Shown piece after piece: positions 45,580 to 58,096 of a stretch of 64,000 bases of DNA. A program made the position numbers and the translations under genes. Below the pieces are notes generated by a model that made no database searches, had not been told where the DNA came from, and was given only the letters and a program-made list of their open reading frames with translations. The DNA is from Omphalotus guepiniiformis (lineage: Eukaryota > Basidiomycota > Agaricomycetes > Agaricales > Omphalotaceae): positions 496,001 through 560,000 of the forward strand of contig JAQOOI010000079.1 in assembly GCA_028554645.1 (NCBI GenBank). Reading direction: 5' to 3'. Every line of letters begins with the position of its first letter. Position 1 is the stretch's first letter.

Positions 45580-45690
45580 TGTCACTCACCTAGTGCTAGA
45601 TAGAACCCATGTAAATGCCTATACTGATACACATGATTTGCTGTCACTTATCTAGTGCTAGATAGAACCAATGTAAACGCCTATACTAAT
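45580..45690. repeat. Direct repeat of 49 bp between convergent genes
   Basis: Two copies, 45580-45628 and 45642-45690 (period 62). Both contain CTAGTGCTAGATAGAACC and then ATGTAAANGCCTATACT, with few mismatches. It sits just past the stop of the UNC80-like gene. Confidence 0.8.
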
Positions 45691-45830
45691 CAATATACTA
45701 ATTTGCCCTTCCGGTATAGCCTGATAAACCCAAGAAATCGACAAACTGACATTAGTTAGAAAGTGAGGGTATACAAACGAGAACTGCAACAGATTCCAAC
45801 TATCACCAACGACAATGCACTACATATCCT

Positions 45831-47684
45831 TTATATCACCCAATCCAGCATCGCCACCCCAATCAGCCCACCAGCCAGCATGGCTATGGCTCTCACACCA
45901 ACTGGCATTCCAAACAACTTCATCACGCCTTCAGCTCCATTCAACATCGTCGTCTGATTACTAAACGCCACACTCGGCTCATTCGCCGTCTGGTTCGTGC
46001 CGTACACGTACGACGTTATGTTCGATCCGGGCGTCTGAGGATCGGCGCATTGAACGGAGATAGATTTAACGAGGGCGTAGAAGTGGCCTGGGGGAGAAGA
46101 AAAATGTAAGGGCGGGGTTAGGGACGATGGTGTAAGAGACGAACCAGCTGATACGTAGTCTGGGTCATCCCAGTTGATCATACCTATATAACGTGGAACG
46201 GGAAATTCAGATACATCATTCAAAGCATGTAGATGATCAAGACACACCTCCAGACCACTGCACAGTTCCCGGAGCACTCGAGTTGATACCGGCAGGCCAA
46301 AGGCTGAAAGTACAGACAATCAATTTTGCTAGCCTCAGGAAAAGCGATGAAAGCGAAACATACCTCAATTGGATACGTGATGGAGTATTAGGATACTGGT
46401 TCACACCCGTACTCGAATCTACCATATCAGATTGTTTGATAGTGCGTACGACGTTACCGTCGACAGAGAAAGTCATCGCAGTAGGTTGCCAATCAATCTG
46501 TCGTGTTGGTTCCGGATTCGAGACAAGTGAAGAGAGACAAAGGGGGTTGAGGACTAGGGAAAGTATTTTGCTAGCAGGCGCACCGTGTAATCATGATAAT
46601 TCGCAAAGGTATCCGTGAACCCGTTTTCTGTTGCACCATGGGTTGTCGCAGCTAGAAGGGGAAGATACCCATCCATCAGTGACAGAAACGTCAAAAGCAA
46701 ATCACATTACTCAGGTATATTCCCTTGCCAGAAGAAATTCGTCTGCCCCTCCGTCGTATTAGCACCAGGAAACTCCCAGTCAATTTCGTCCTTGACATCG
46801 CTCATAGTAATGAAAGCAGTAACGACGCCATTCCATCTACCAGTTTTCAGTGTTCATTCAATCGGTCAAATTCAGTGGTCATACAGAAAAAGACACTGGG
46901 GCATACGTGTAGCGGTGACAGTTCCATAGTGCATATACCGAGTAGAAGAAAGCCGGGTACCACCGTTAGTTTCAGTGAGGATCATTGCTAGCTCTCCGCC
47001 TGAGCTATTGGTGTTCAGGATAGAGCCTTTGTCCACTACCCAGTCTGAGTATACGAAATACAATTGGAGGTCAGTTGCATAGAAACCTAAATATTGAACT
47101 AGTGCAAAACGCACCATATTCCGATGCATTTCCGTCAAAGTACGTCGCATTACTTAAAACTCGAGAGTTGTCCGCGAAAGTATGCTATATGCACCAACAG
47201 GCCCATGAATTGAGTTTCCCTTAAATGGAAGACAGCTCTTACATTAGCACTTTGACAGACGGGATTTGGCTTGCAAGACGTGAGGGTGTTTGAGTAGAGA
47301 GGATTACAGCCGCCGAGACAGAACTGTATAGGATAACGAAAAGGGCGATGTCAGCATTAAAGGTAAAGAGGCGCTGGGGACACAGCACTGCCGTCCCAGC
47401 TTTTCCAGTTCAACTCACGTTATCACGTCCACAGAATCCAAATTCACCTATATCCCTCAGCTCAATACACTCCTATTCCAAGAAATCAATACAACGGAAC
47501 CTACTGCAGCAGGGCGCCGAAGTTGGACAAGGCGAGGTGATATTGCTGTAAAATCGTCCATGTTGGTACGCGACGAACACATTCGATCACTGAAGAAAGC
47601 CACTGACCAGGTTATACCTTGGGCGTTGACACTGACAGTGACGGCGAGGTACCCAAGCAGAACGGCCACCAGGGTCGAGTGCAT
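45831..47684 (-). CDS. CRH-like GH16 cell-wall transglycosylase with N-terminal Cys-rich module
   Basis: Signal peptide MHSTLVAVLLGYLAVTVSVNAQ. After two short introns a Cys-rich module follows: ITCNITSPCPTSAPCCS, GEFGFCGRDNFCLGGCNP, SCKPNPVCQ. This resembles the chitin-binding-like head of Crh proteins. The GH16 domain has WVVDKGSILNTNSSGGELAM, then GRWNGVVTAFITMSDVKDE and the catalytic EIDWEFPG (two Glu and Asp in ExDxE spacing), GQTNFFWQG, YHDYT, WQPTAMTFSVDGNVVRTI and LWPAGINSSAPGTVQWSGG. The C-terminus has several N-glycosylation sequons and a hydrophobic end (IAMLAGGLIGVAMLDWVI) compatible with GPI anchoring. Expected to remodel chitin-glucan in the cell wall. All key residues are present. 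Exon borders in the first 250 bp were chosen to keep the Cys-rich frame. Confidence 0.85.
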
Positions 47685-50600
47685 TCTGACTATTATTTGT
47701 CCTTTAAATGAGTGGAAGGGTGAAAAGAAAGAAACTACGATGATGGATCGTGGTCGAGGTTTGGCGGAGAAGTGAATTTCAAAGCTGTAACAAATGTATC
47801 ACATTCATTTATTAAACGTTTATGTATGGTCACCGTACATGCGGTTGCGGTATAAGTACGTCTTGCCAGCGTAAAAGAGTTCGGATTATATATATCTCCG
47901 TTATTTTTAGGTCCCCTTGTTCTACATACTTACATCGAGGAAATTTTTCAAACTTCTGTAGCTGAGAGATCTTTTGAGTTCAGGTTAGCATCTTATACTT
48001 TCAGCTCTTCGTGCACTGTCGGACGTTTCAGCTCACCATGGTAACCTGCAGGGCCGCATGGCAGTTGCTCTACAGACTCAGTTGCTCATAAGTACCATAT
48101 AGAGACGGTCAGCAAAGCCCGTATAGAGCTCGTAAGTAAAAAGCCTATCAGTGTACATACTTATGAGCCCAGCCGACACTGACGATAGAAAATAGAATCA
48201 AGGTTTCCTCCGTGTTTTCCTCGTCATCACGATGATATGACAAAAATAAATCTTCACTCCAAGTCGGGAGTCGGGGGGTGACTGATTTCACGAAAGCTAG
48301 CGGGACCCTTGTTTACTCACTGTGATACACTGTTCCGATTCGAAGGTAGGAGGATATAACAAAGCAAAAAGGACAGCATGATGAGCAAAGCAGACGGACA
48401 AGTGGAAACAAGGCTACAAAGCAACAAGTGAAGGTTACGGACAGCGGTCAAAGGAGGGACATTCCTGGACATTCTCACTGTCAGCGACACACTGTTCTGG
48501 CTTCGGCAGTCGTGACACCTGTACAAATACAGCTCAACCGTTGATCAAGCAGTGTAACAAATGAAACAACGTTACCATGTTCCCTCAACAACTCTTCCGT
48601 TATCTTCTCCTTCTCACCTCACGGGAACTGAGGCAAATTCTTTCAATCAAGCGGATCTTTGAAGTAAGCACGATCACAAGTTCATTCAGTTCCCCACAGA
48701 TAACCAGGGCCGAACATATGCACCGTCGCAGGCCTATGCGGGTCAACCTGCTTGAAGAGCGCGCCTGTCTTTATCAACAGCGCGACCATCGTTGGGGTCA
48801 CATGGAATACCCGCTAGACGTGATCCCCAATCTACAACTCTGCAGTAGTTTGACAGCCAAGAACGAAGCCCCTACATAACTGATGATAATAGTCAGGGCA
48901 TCCCGACCTGGAGGAGGTATGAGAATGTCATACAGCAACTTCTCGTGGTAGGAACAATATGTGCGCGTGCACACTACACCAGGGAGCGAAGAAGGCCCAG
49001 ATTCATTGAATGAAGGCTGGAGAAACGATATTGGTGAGGCGCCAAACTTGAGCAGTGGTTTTCTTCTACACCTAACCTCATTCAAAGTCCGACACCTTGC
49101 CACGACACGGCGTCTCATGTGCTACAGGCGGCGGGGCTACCGGCACTTGTCGGAGACTCAAACCTCCAACGACCGCGACTCGAGTGTCCTGCTACTGTCC
49201 TACTTCAATACTCTTCCGACGAACGACCGTTAACGACTATCTTCGCCTATAGTAACTCATCTCGCCAGGCTACATCCCTGCTCTAGAAATAGGGAATTCC
49301 TCAAGACAACGATGCTAGACAAGGGCGGCCTCGGTTTGCCAGTATGACGAAATCGTCCTCTATAGCTAGAGCACCTTTCTCACTCAAGAAGTCACTGGAG
49401 CAGGAACTTCCCGAGTATCAAGAAGATATAGAATCCCTCATCTGCCGACGGAGCAAACCGCATTGAAGGCTATTGAGCTTAGGGCAAAACTCAACTAAAT
49501 TTAAGTATCAAACTCGGTATCCTCGGATAATTCATTTCGTCTTTCTTCGCGGGACTCGCTGTACTTCTCAACGTTCTCGTTTCACCGGTGATGACAAGGG
49601 CAAACCAACAGACCTTCACTTAGGAGGTCATATGGAAGATGGAAGCTGCAGCGCTGGGCCCTGGCCTGCCCTGGCGGAGCCTCCAGTGTTCATTTTTCAC
49701 TTATGTATGTATGTACTACTTAGAGCTTCCGAGCTTCCGTTTACTTATTCTGCTACAGGTCAGATCACCTTAGGTCTCCTCAGGCAGACTTCTCCGATTC
49801 TCCCCAAGGCACGCAGTTTACGCGTACTCGGTGTGGTCTGTGACTTCCTGCAGGTTCCTGCTAACGCGCACAGTGCACAGATGGTGATCTCGATCCGCCA
49901 CAATCCATGGGGTTGAACTTTCAAGACTCAAGTACTATTAGACACCCACAGTAATTTCCTGTATCGATATTCGGCTTAGTAGGGTCTATTCATGGTTCTG
50001 GTGTTGCATTTTTGGTACTTTGAGAACATCTGACAGTACTACTTAGTGACATTCGCAAGACATTCAGAAGCGCTGTACTATCAATATCATGCGAACTTGT
50101 TTTATATGCGTATGTTGCCAACGTTCACTGTCAAGAGCTCGAGTCCGACGCCCCGTGCGTGCGCTTCTATATGTGTATGTATACATGGATACAGTGGGTA
50201 CAGTACTTAGGTATACCGTGGAAACCATCTCAAGTTCATATCTTCAAAGAAGTGGTGGATCCCCTTGAGAAGCATTCCTGGCGCACAGGGTATCGCAAAA
50301 TCGGCACATACTCCCCGTTTACAAAAATATGTACTTACAGTATATACATACTACTACATGCGGCGCATATGTATGTAGTACTAGGGTTCACCGAGAGAGA
50401 ATGCATCAGAAACGTCACCCATTTGAATCCGTGAGCGTTTGCGTTGCAACTGTCATTTAGTCCTGGAAGTGATTCTGCCGTGAATTGACTCGCAGCAGCA
50501 CCTGAAAAAGTATCACAGAACGTTGTCGTAATGACATCCATGAACTGAATTCGTTGAATGTGTTCTAGTAGGGTCGTCGTCAGCTGGCGTTGTACATATG

Positions 50601-50863
50601 ACGAGAGATAATGTTCCAACTTGAAACTTCTTACATTCATTAACTAACGCTTCAACAAAGTTCCAACTTCCTTCCCTTCCGGATTTGTACCGGTCCATTC
50701 GATTCTGTAATTGATAGCGATAAGGATCTCAGTTAAAACATACTCCGAAATCAGTGAAACAATAAAAAGCTTACATTCAATCCCCAGCTTTCACAGAATT
50801 CATTCAAGATCGCGACATGAGATTGGAAGAGATTGGTCGAGACCAGGTTATGTATCGATATCA
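47685..50863. other. Gene-poor spacer of 3.2 kb
   Basis: Several open frames of 60-150 codons (for example 49473-49916) but none with recognisable domains or convincing splice structure. No transposase, reverse transcriptase, tRNA or terminal repeats seen. Confidence 0.5.
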
Positions 50864-51808
50864 TCATTCACTCGCATACAATTCGAACTCCCAAGGGACC
50901 TTTTGACCAGGCCCAGCCTCACTAAACCAAATCCTTCGCAACCTACAAGTCGAATAGACTTTCACAAAAGTAACATGGCCGTATTTGCTACTCGGTAAGC
51001 TCGGACCCGCAGACACTGGCCGCCGCGGCCCCCCTGCTCCCAGTTCATATGCAAAGGCATGATCATCTGTATCCGAGTCCGACGAAGCTTGTACGTTCGC
51101 CTGGGCGTTAAAAAATGGCAAAAACGTCGGGAGATGAATGTTAATTGTCGACCAGGGTGTTAGTGGGCGTGAAGAGGATGGAGGGAAAGATATAGGGATA
51201 TGAAGAATTGGAGCAGAGGTTGAGTTTCGCTTGTCTGGAATATTCAATCGGGTGTTTTTCTGCAGATGCGGTATATAAATACCGAGGGGTTGACTCGCAA
51301 GAAATTGCCAGAAGTGGAAGGATGGGAGGGAAAGTACAAGAACGAAAAAGAAAAAGAAAAGAAAGAACATAAGAGTAAATACCTGAAATGTCGAAAACCG
51401 AAGGACACCTTTCTTCCCTAATTGATCAGAGATACCAACTTCAAAACTCCACTCTCTCCCCATATTCCTAACCTGAAGATGTATCCAAGGGTGTTTCAGA
51501 CCCAATTCTTTCGTACTCTCGCTTGGGCATCTGATATACGTCTTCCTCAATGTCGGAGATTGTATATGCAGAACAGTCTGATCCAGTAGATACCCATAGC
51601 CAGGGTCAGCTTCAGCGTTCAATACGGGTTGAGAAATCAGGGTTGCAGGCGCTGTTGGTACAGGTTCAGATGTACGATCTCGGAGAAGGTGTATGAAGGA
51701 GTCTGAAGGTAGTAGTTCATCACAATGGGAAGAAAAGAGATAGAGCGGTTCGGATCCTGTTGACGAGAAAAGAGAAATTGTTTGAGGTTGAATTGCAGCT
51801 GAAAACAT
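50864..51808 (-). CDS. CFAP20-domain (DUF667) protein
   Basis: Start MFSAAIQPQTISLFSSTG at 51808. The domain order follows CFAP20: HIQSPTLRKTYIRCPSES (compare the TTYITCP block), LGLKHPWIHLQVRNMGREWS, FEVGISDQLGKKGVLRFST, then HIPISFPP, WSTINIHLPTFLPFF and the end KVYSTCRLRRIWFSEAGPG followed by VPWEFELY (compare CRIRRVYFSD...EFKLY). Human CFAP20 is a ciliary inner-junction and nuclear protein. One intron, 51382-51260, is 123 nt, stop-free and in frame; unspliced it would insert a hydrophobic stretch. There is an acidic/Ser insertion (ASSDSDTDDHAFAYE) before the last block. Agaricomycetes lack cilia, so a non-ciliary role is implied. Confidence 0.8.
   Translation of the reverse strand: MFSAAIQPQTISLFSSTGSEPLYLFSSHCDELLPSDSFIHLLRDRTSEPVPTAPATLISQPVLNAEADPGYGYLLDQTVLHIQSPTLRKTYIRCPSESTKELGLKHPWIHLQVRNMGREWSFEVGISDQLGKKGVLRFSTFQVFTLMFFLFFFFFVLVLSLPSFHFWQFLASQPLGIYIPHLQKNTRLNIPDKRNSTSAPILHIPISFPPSSSRPLTPWSTINIHLPTFLPFFNAQANVQASSDSDTDDHAFAYELGAGGPRRPVSAGPSLPSSKYGHVTFVKVYSTCRLRRIWFSEAGPGQKVPWEFELYASE
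51260..51382 (-). other. In-frame stop-free intron of the CFAP20-domain gene
   Basis: 123 nt with GTATTT donor and CTGCAG acceptor, polypyrimidine-rich. Translated, it gives a false membrane-like segment rich in Phe and Leu. Removing it joins FSTFQ to KNTRLN. Confidence 0.7.
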
Positions 51809-54800
51809 GAACTCGATTATCCAGCGGTGGCCTGAAAATGTGGGAGTAAGTAGGAGTTGTAAATCTTCAGACTCAGAGGGAGAAATGCTCAGTTTATGTA
51901 ATACTTTTTCAGGCTCCGAGTTTTACCTAGTTTTACCTCTTGCCTCTCCCCTCTCCGGCGTCCGCGTACTTGCAGCGAGAGTCGTGTCTTGTGCACAAAA
52001 TTTCCATATGACACGTGTATTTATGTTCAGCGCTGACTCTTACCGTGGATTTGACGCCGACTATTTTATCCTCTATGCTTTCTCTTATACTGAGGTCACG
52101 GTCCTGCTACGGAATTTAGAAGGCGCGGGCGAAGCAAGTATCCTAACCGGAAATTGAAGTTCGTCGGCATTCTGCCTGACATTAACAGTGGAGCTGGATC
52201 GTCCGAGCTTGCAGAATGAAACCTTACGAAATCTCTAGGCTGGCAGGGAGCATAACCTATCGATGGAGTGTTGGTATCCCAGGCAAATCATCCGCATCCG
52301 ATGCTATGGCCGTTAATGACAGTGTCCATCTTCATCTTCGTCCGACGATGTGGTTAACCTCAACTCACCGGCACTGGCGGCCCGGTTTGAAGAAACGTTC
52401 GCGGCATCGGGACGGCCCTCCTATTTCAGCAATCTTTGCTCGGACTCTTCGTCATCGCAGGAAGTCGTACCTACGGTGTAACAGAGTGTAGTTCGAATGG
52501 TACGATTAACTGGTGAGCATGGTGTAACCGAACTAGAAGGAGCTCAAGCGCACGTTCATATCAGTTTATCTTGTTTCGATTGTTTAGCTACAATGGCCTG
52601 CTATCCCTCTTCTCGGTACCCAGTGTGACCCAACAGCACCGGGCAGCACCGGAAGCTCAAGCGCTCATCGAGGGCCATCAGCTGCTTCGTCCCTTCAATG
52701 ATCTTGGCCCAATATCGGTCATCATGATCTACGCAGAGGAGTAGTGCTAGTACTTGCTAGTACTTGGTGCTTGGACCGCAGGTATCTAATCGCGCAAAGG
52801 GAAGGTATTCTCTTCTCGATACATTACTTGTTTGCTAAGGGACAGATGTCTTGTCATCTGCCATTAGTCCGACTATCTCGGATTGCGAGTTTTCATGAAT
52901 ATCAAGAAGCTTCAAGCGTCCGACTTGGCCGAGGTTGACGCGTTGACGCGTTGAAACGTTGATGACTGGGACTGATTCTTGAAGGTTTCGTGAGTTTCTC
53001 TAGTTCCGAGTCGTTTAGGAGGCTTTGGTTCAACTTCCTATCACCTCCGCTCGAAACACCTGAGCACCATCCTTGAGGTTTCTCGTATGGTCTGCCTCGG
53101 GATATACCGTCTCAGAACAAGCTGCTTTTACTTTTGGGCGAGGGTGAGGTACTAACACGATCCCGGTCGTGGTCAGGTGATGGTGTAAGTAGAAGGTTTT
53201 GCTATGTACCCTCGAGCTGCTCATGACTAATAAATCATATACTTTTATTGAGATATAGTGAACATGATGATGGTATCAAAAATATCCAACCAGACCACTT
53301 TCGTACATGAGGACATCCCATCTATCTCCCTGCCTCCACGCACCGAGAGGAGAGGTCAGTCTTCTTGTCCTCGGTTCAATTTCTCCAACAAACGACCGCA
53401 TGCTTATACGCCTAATATGTTCAAGTTCGTGGGCAATAGGGGGCGCAGGGCTATAGAACGTTCACTCGAGGCTCATAAGGGAGGTACGTTCCGGACATGA
53501 GGTGGAAAGGGTTCTACGAGCTAGCCACCTTTTTAATGTCGTACGATAGCAAGGGTCCGCAAGAAATGAATCGAAGCCAAGGAGGCTATGTCGTTTGGGA
53601 CCGCAATCGACGAAGAAGAAGAATTAAAATGGGCTCGTAAGCTGCGCTTTCTTCATGAATCTGCTCGGGGGTAACACATGGAGAGGAGCTTACTGGGTGG
53701 GAGGGGGTCATAAGCCGCAAGTTGTTGGGCCATACTTCAATCATACTTCCCCGGAACTAATCTCCGGTAGGTCTGTGTCTCGTCCATTCCTGCTGGCGCT
53801 TGCTATTGTCGTTCGTTCCATTTCAGATGCGCTGCTGGAAACCCGTGCAATACGACGTGGTGGAGATGTGTATGTAAAGAAAAGATCTGTTTTCTGATAT
53901 CATTTACATCTACCGGCACACCTATCCGTCTTTGATGACCAGGTACATCAGACAATCTTCTATGTATACATTCTGGTGGTAGGCGCGTTGCAATACTTCA
54001 ATAACCTGCCTGTGAATTCAACTTTTTGCTCTGCACCCTTCTATGCCTGATATACATGTTTATCTGAATCGTGCAGTAATAGAGGTATCAGCTAAGGATC
54101 TAGAGCATAATTGCCTATTTCGCGGACTTGAAATGACAAGCGCCCGCTTTGTTTCTTCACGGGATGGGCAGTAAGTATTAGTGAGCGCTCCGTTTGCACC
54201 CTTCAGGTTACACGAAATGTCAAAATTTGTTCAATTCACTTACCTGCGTGCTCCAACTACTAAACCATCTTACGTTTCTAGAATACCATTATATATCCAC
54301 CATAATCGGGCTTTCACACAACTTTTTGATTTTGAGTCAGAGAAAATTTGATACTTATGATTGTCTGTTGTCGCTTACAAAATCACAGTGATTGCCACCT
54401 TTTACAAACGCCACCAGCCCAGCGCCTTTAATTTTGCAGAAAACGGATGATCGACTAGAAGGTCTTGATATCATGTACTAGGATGAACTGCAATACACAC
54501 CTCTTCTGATTTCTCTCTCTGTGCTTACAGTTACCAATGAACATGGGATAAACCTTGATCCATAGACATTCGCCGTTCAAGAGTCTGGCTCCGGGACAAT
54601 GGTGAGCAATTGCAATATTCTCATGCTTGTCGGAATAGTGAGGCTGGAAGCACCCCAAACGATACCTGTGTTGAAGTGGAGAGACAAAAATAAATAACAT
54701 ACCTATACAAGAAGTTCGCAAGGAAGGTTACGCGGAGCGATTTCAATCTTGAAAGCTTGATATGTCGCGAGCAAGCGCATGTATTCAGGTGAAGATCATT

Positions 54801-55656
54801 AGGAGAATTGTTACCGAAGCTACTTTGTACTAGACTCTTAGAAAAAACACTCTGGAGCCGGGGAACTTCATGATTTGTTCATTTTCATGAAAAGACCGCG
54901 ATCATATGAACTGATTTACACTGTGAGCCTTTTCGAGTGGGTACATGTTCGAGAAAGAAAGCTGTTCAGAGCTCGGGTAATATCTCGGAGTTCTAAATCT
55001 CTGTGCCGGTCTACTGGCCTCTGGTCGGAGATCAAGTCGGGGACTGAAATGTAATTTTGGAACTGCCGGGCTGAATAGCCGACCATTCTTTCACTTTCAC
55101 CTCTTACGCGATGGCTGGAGACATGCGGCGCAAGAAGCCATCAGCTATGCGGATCCATCCAAGACGGTTACCTTTTAGGGAGAATGACCGAGGAGACAGT
55201 TCCCGTTCTTATGGGATAGCTTGAGAACCGATAGGATGGAACGAGGGGTTTGAATGAAGTTCTAGGGAGTGACACGAATAAAATATTTCACCCCTTGGGC
55301 TGGCGGCGATCTGTATTTGTAGATCAAATGAAAGCACGGGCGCCTCACTGAGGACTTGATTCTCAGTGTTTTTGCCAAACCTTTTTCTTGTCGCATCTAG
55401 GCTCTACTTTACCAGCAGAACTAGTCTGTCGAAACCTCCGACATCTCTTTTTTCTTCCCCGTCTGACTTGTTGTCGAAGACAGTGTACCTCCATCAATCT
55501 TTTGCTCTTGTTCAACTTCTGTAGGTCCTCCACGGTCTCTTTAGCAGGTAATTCGTTGTCTCCATACTTTCTGTTCGAAGCTCATCATTTCGGTTCAGTC
55601 TTCGGTTTGATACTTCGTTCTTCAAAATAAACATCGAAAACCCACTCGTTGGCGCT
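51809..55656. other. Gene-poor spacer of 3.8 kb
   Basis: No gene assigned. Open frames at 53258-53500, 53655-53897 and 54455-54721 (minus) show no family features; the last has splice-like signals but I could not build a protein. Two ACGCGT (MCB-like) hexamers lie 2 bp apart at 52938-52951. The last ~250 bp, pyrimidine-rich, is probably the leader of the next gene. Confidence 0.5.
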
Positions 55657-58096
55657 ATGTCTTTGCACTGTGACACAGCGTATGATGAAGATGGGACTTA
55701 CTTCTCAAGATCTTGTTATCTAGGCCCGGTGACCCAAGGTCATGGACATTATCTTACTCATGAATCATCAACACATTCTGTATCCTGGAGCTCTGGTTTA
55801 CCAAGACAGAGTGAATCGGTGCAAAGTTTTTCATCGTTTCAAACTCCTGACTTATCATCTTCTCATCTCTCATTCGCGAACTCATGGGCTGATATGAGTG
55901 GTTGTTCGTATGGTTTTCAGCAGACGGGGAGAAATGCGCAAAATGGCGAGTCATTCCCCGACTCGCGTCAGATTTGCGAGCATTCCTCGTTCGTTAGAGA
56001 TACATCGCCTCAATCCGATGGACCGGTCCTGTCCGAACGAGTTCCCCCTTCCCCGCACCCCTCATCAGTTTGCTCTTCCCCTCTCACTGAGCTCTCGCCT
56101 TCTCCAATGCTTCCTGATTTCACGACAACAGTCAAGGAAGAACCCGATTCTCCATCTACTTCACCTGCTAAATTCATTATCGAGCCTCTTTCGCCCTTCG
56201 TGTACAAGCGATCACCATCTCATTCGTCTTCCTCGACTCGGTCGAGTCCTACTGCTCTTGAAATCGATCCTGCGAGGCGATTGCTGGAATCCCAGTCGCT
56301 TGCGCCGCCGACGGAGGTACCTTTGCGTACGCAGGCTAATAGTGAGATGAGGGAGCTCATGCGTACAATCAGGCTGAACCCTTTCTCGATCCACACTGGT
56401 GACAGTAAAGGTAGAAGGAATGGAGACCAGGAGAATAAAGTCGAGGAGGCAAAGCCGCATGAACAGGAGCCGTTGATTTTTGAATGGCAGTTGGAAGGGT
56501 ATCAGAATATGGATATGGAGAATGTTGAACTCATCGTTTTGGATAAAGTCCAGCAGCGAACTTCATCCGCGGAGGATCATGTCAAATTAGAGGAGACGAA
56601 TGAGTTCTCGAAGTCCTCTTCGTCTTCATTGTATACACTCAGTGTCTTGAAGGATTCGACGACTCCGGGGACACCAGTTTCTAACGACACGCACAGTTTC
56701 AACTCTATGCTAGAGGCAGAGACAAGACCTGATTATGGTAGGAGAGGGGCAAACGTGGACGGTGGATACGTGGGTGATAGTAGTAATCAGGCTGATCAAC
56801 TCGATGTGCGGCATACAGGAAGTCACGCTCCGGATTTCGTATCACCTCACTCGCAAAATCTCAAAAGTATTTCTTCCTACGGGGACTCGGAACAGTACTA
56901 CGGCAAGCCGCTTACTGGTCATGTATCTTCCGACCGCTCGCATACTGATCACTGGCATTCCGAGTCTACATCCAACACCGGGAATATGAAACGTTCGTTT
57001 CCTAGATTGTATAAAGGTGAGGTCCATTACTACTGTACTGCCATCTATGATGATTCCTCATACGTATCTAGGGATCGGACATCCGTACAACACTTTTCCG
57101 AACTCAACGGATCGCGCATTTCCTACTTATTACGATGATCAGTCGGACTCTATCATGGTGCGGTCTCGCAAGACATTGAGATCGCCTGAAGAGTTTGGAG
57201 AAGCTGTTGAGTATCCTACAGCATCGGTCAATCATGATCCATCGAGATACCCGCCTTCATCATATCAGCATACCAATGTTACGGACAATCGTCCGGCGTA
57301 TGGTTCGACTTCGAATGAATCTGGTAAATTTGAAATTGTGCTTTCACCGTCAATCCTATCTAATGGGCCTAACACAGTTTCGCACCCTCATCTAATTTCG
57401 ACTTCGTCCCGAAATCAATGGAGTCTTAATTCCGAAAACCCCGCACAGTACAGACCCCATCGAAGCGTCAACAAGACATACAATTGTCCCGTCCCAACTC
57501 ATCCTTTTCATTCCGGTGTCTCCAACACCGATAGCAGAGCCTCCCCAAGCTTACGATCAAGGTCTCGTATCACATCACCAATGACTTCGGAGTCTCTCAG
57601 CTCGAATACTAGCAACCTCTGCTCTGAGTCGCCGCCATTGATTTCACCTGTGCCGAGGTCACTATACTCTCAAGCGTCGTATTCGCAGTTGGAGAATACA
57701 TCTTCACAGGTTATCAGAGGTACTGGGACGAGAGATTTCTTAGCTCCCGCGGCTTCAGACGTTGAATCCGCCGCCTACAATGGAGTCCGTCCACCGGTGA
57801 TTGGATCGCCGTACTCGAGCCGTGTCCGGAACTCTGGAAGGATCGGACTTGGAGACGCTAGATACGATTGCGGATTGGATGCTACGACTAGACAGGTGAG
57901 TAGGGGGTTGTTACTGTAGACCTCCTGGTTTTTGATAGATATTCAGAAGAACATCGCCTCCGGAGGTCGAAGAACCCAGGTTGTCAATCCATCGTGGTAT
58001 TCTCCTCATTCGCGTCTACGACCTCGTGATGCTGATGGAAATGCTCTCGGGTTGTATCATTCTAACTCTAACTACGCGCAGGGACTCGGAGGGTAA
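55657..58096 (+). CDS. Disordered Ser/Pro/Thr-rich protein (777 aa), no known domain
   Basis: Exons 55657-57016, 57072-57895 and 57947-58096 sum to 778 codons including the stop. Start MSLHCDTAYDEDG. The sequence is low-complexity throughout, with Ser/Pro blocks (SVCSSPLTELSPSPMLPD), a sumoylation-like VKEEPDSPST, many SP/TP sites, and Tyr/His/Asn-rich parts later. No zinc finger, homeodomain or catalytic motif was found. The unspliced frame stops shortly after 57016, and joining to GIGHPYNTF restores a long frame, which supports the intron. The acidic, phospho-site-rich composition fits a transcriptional regulator or signalling scaffold (inference only). Confidence 0.6.

Noticed and set aside
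47685..50863. Possible transposon remnants in the long spacer
   Set aside because: No reverse transcriptase, integrase or transposase motifs and no terminal repeats could be found by eye.
51807..52157. 116-codon + strand frame starting opposite the CFAP20 start codon
   Set aside because: No family features. It overlaps the antisense start and contains leader-like sequence.
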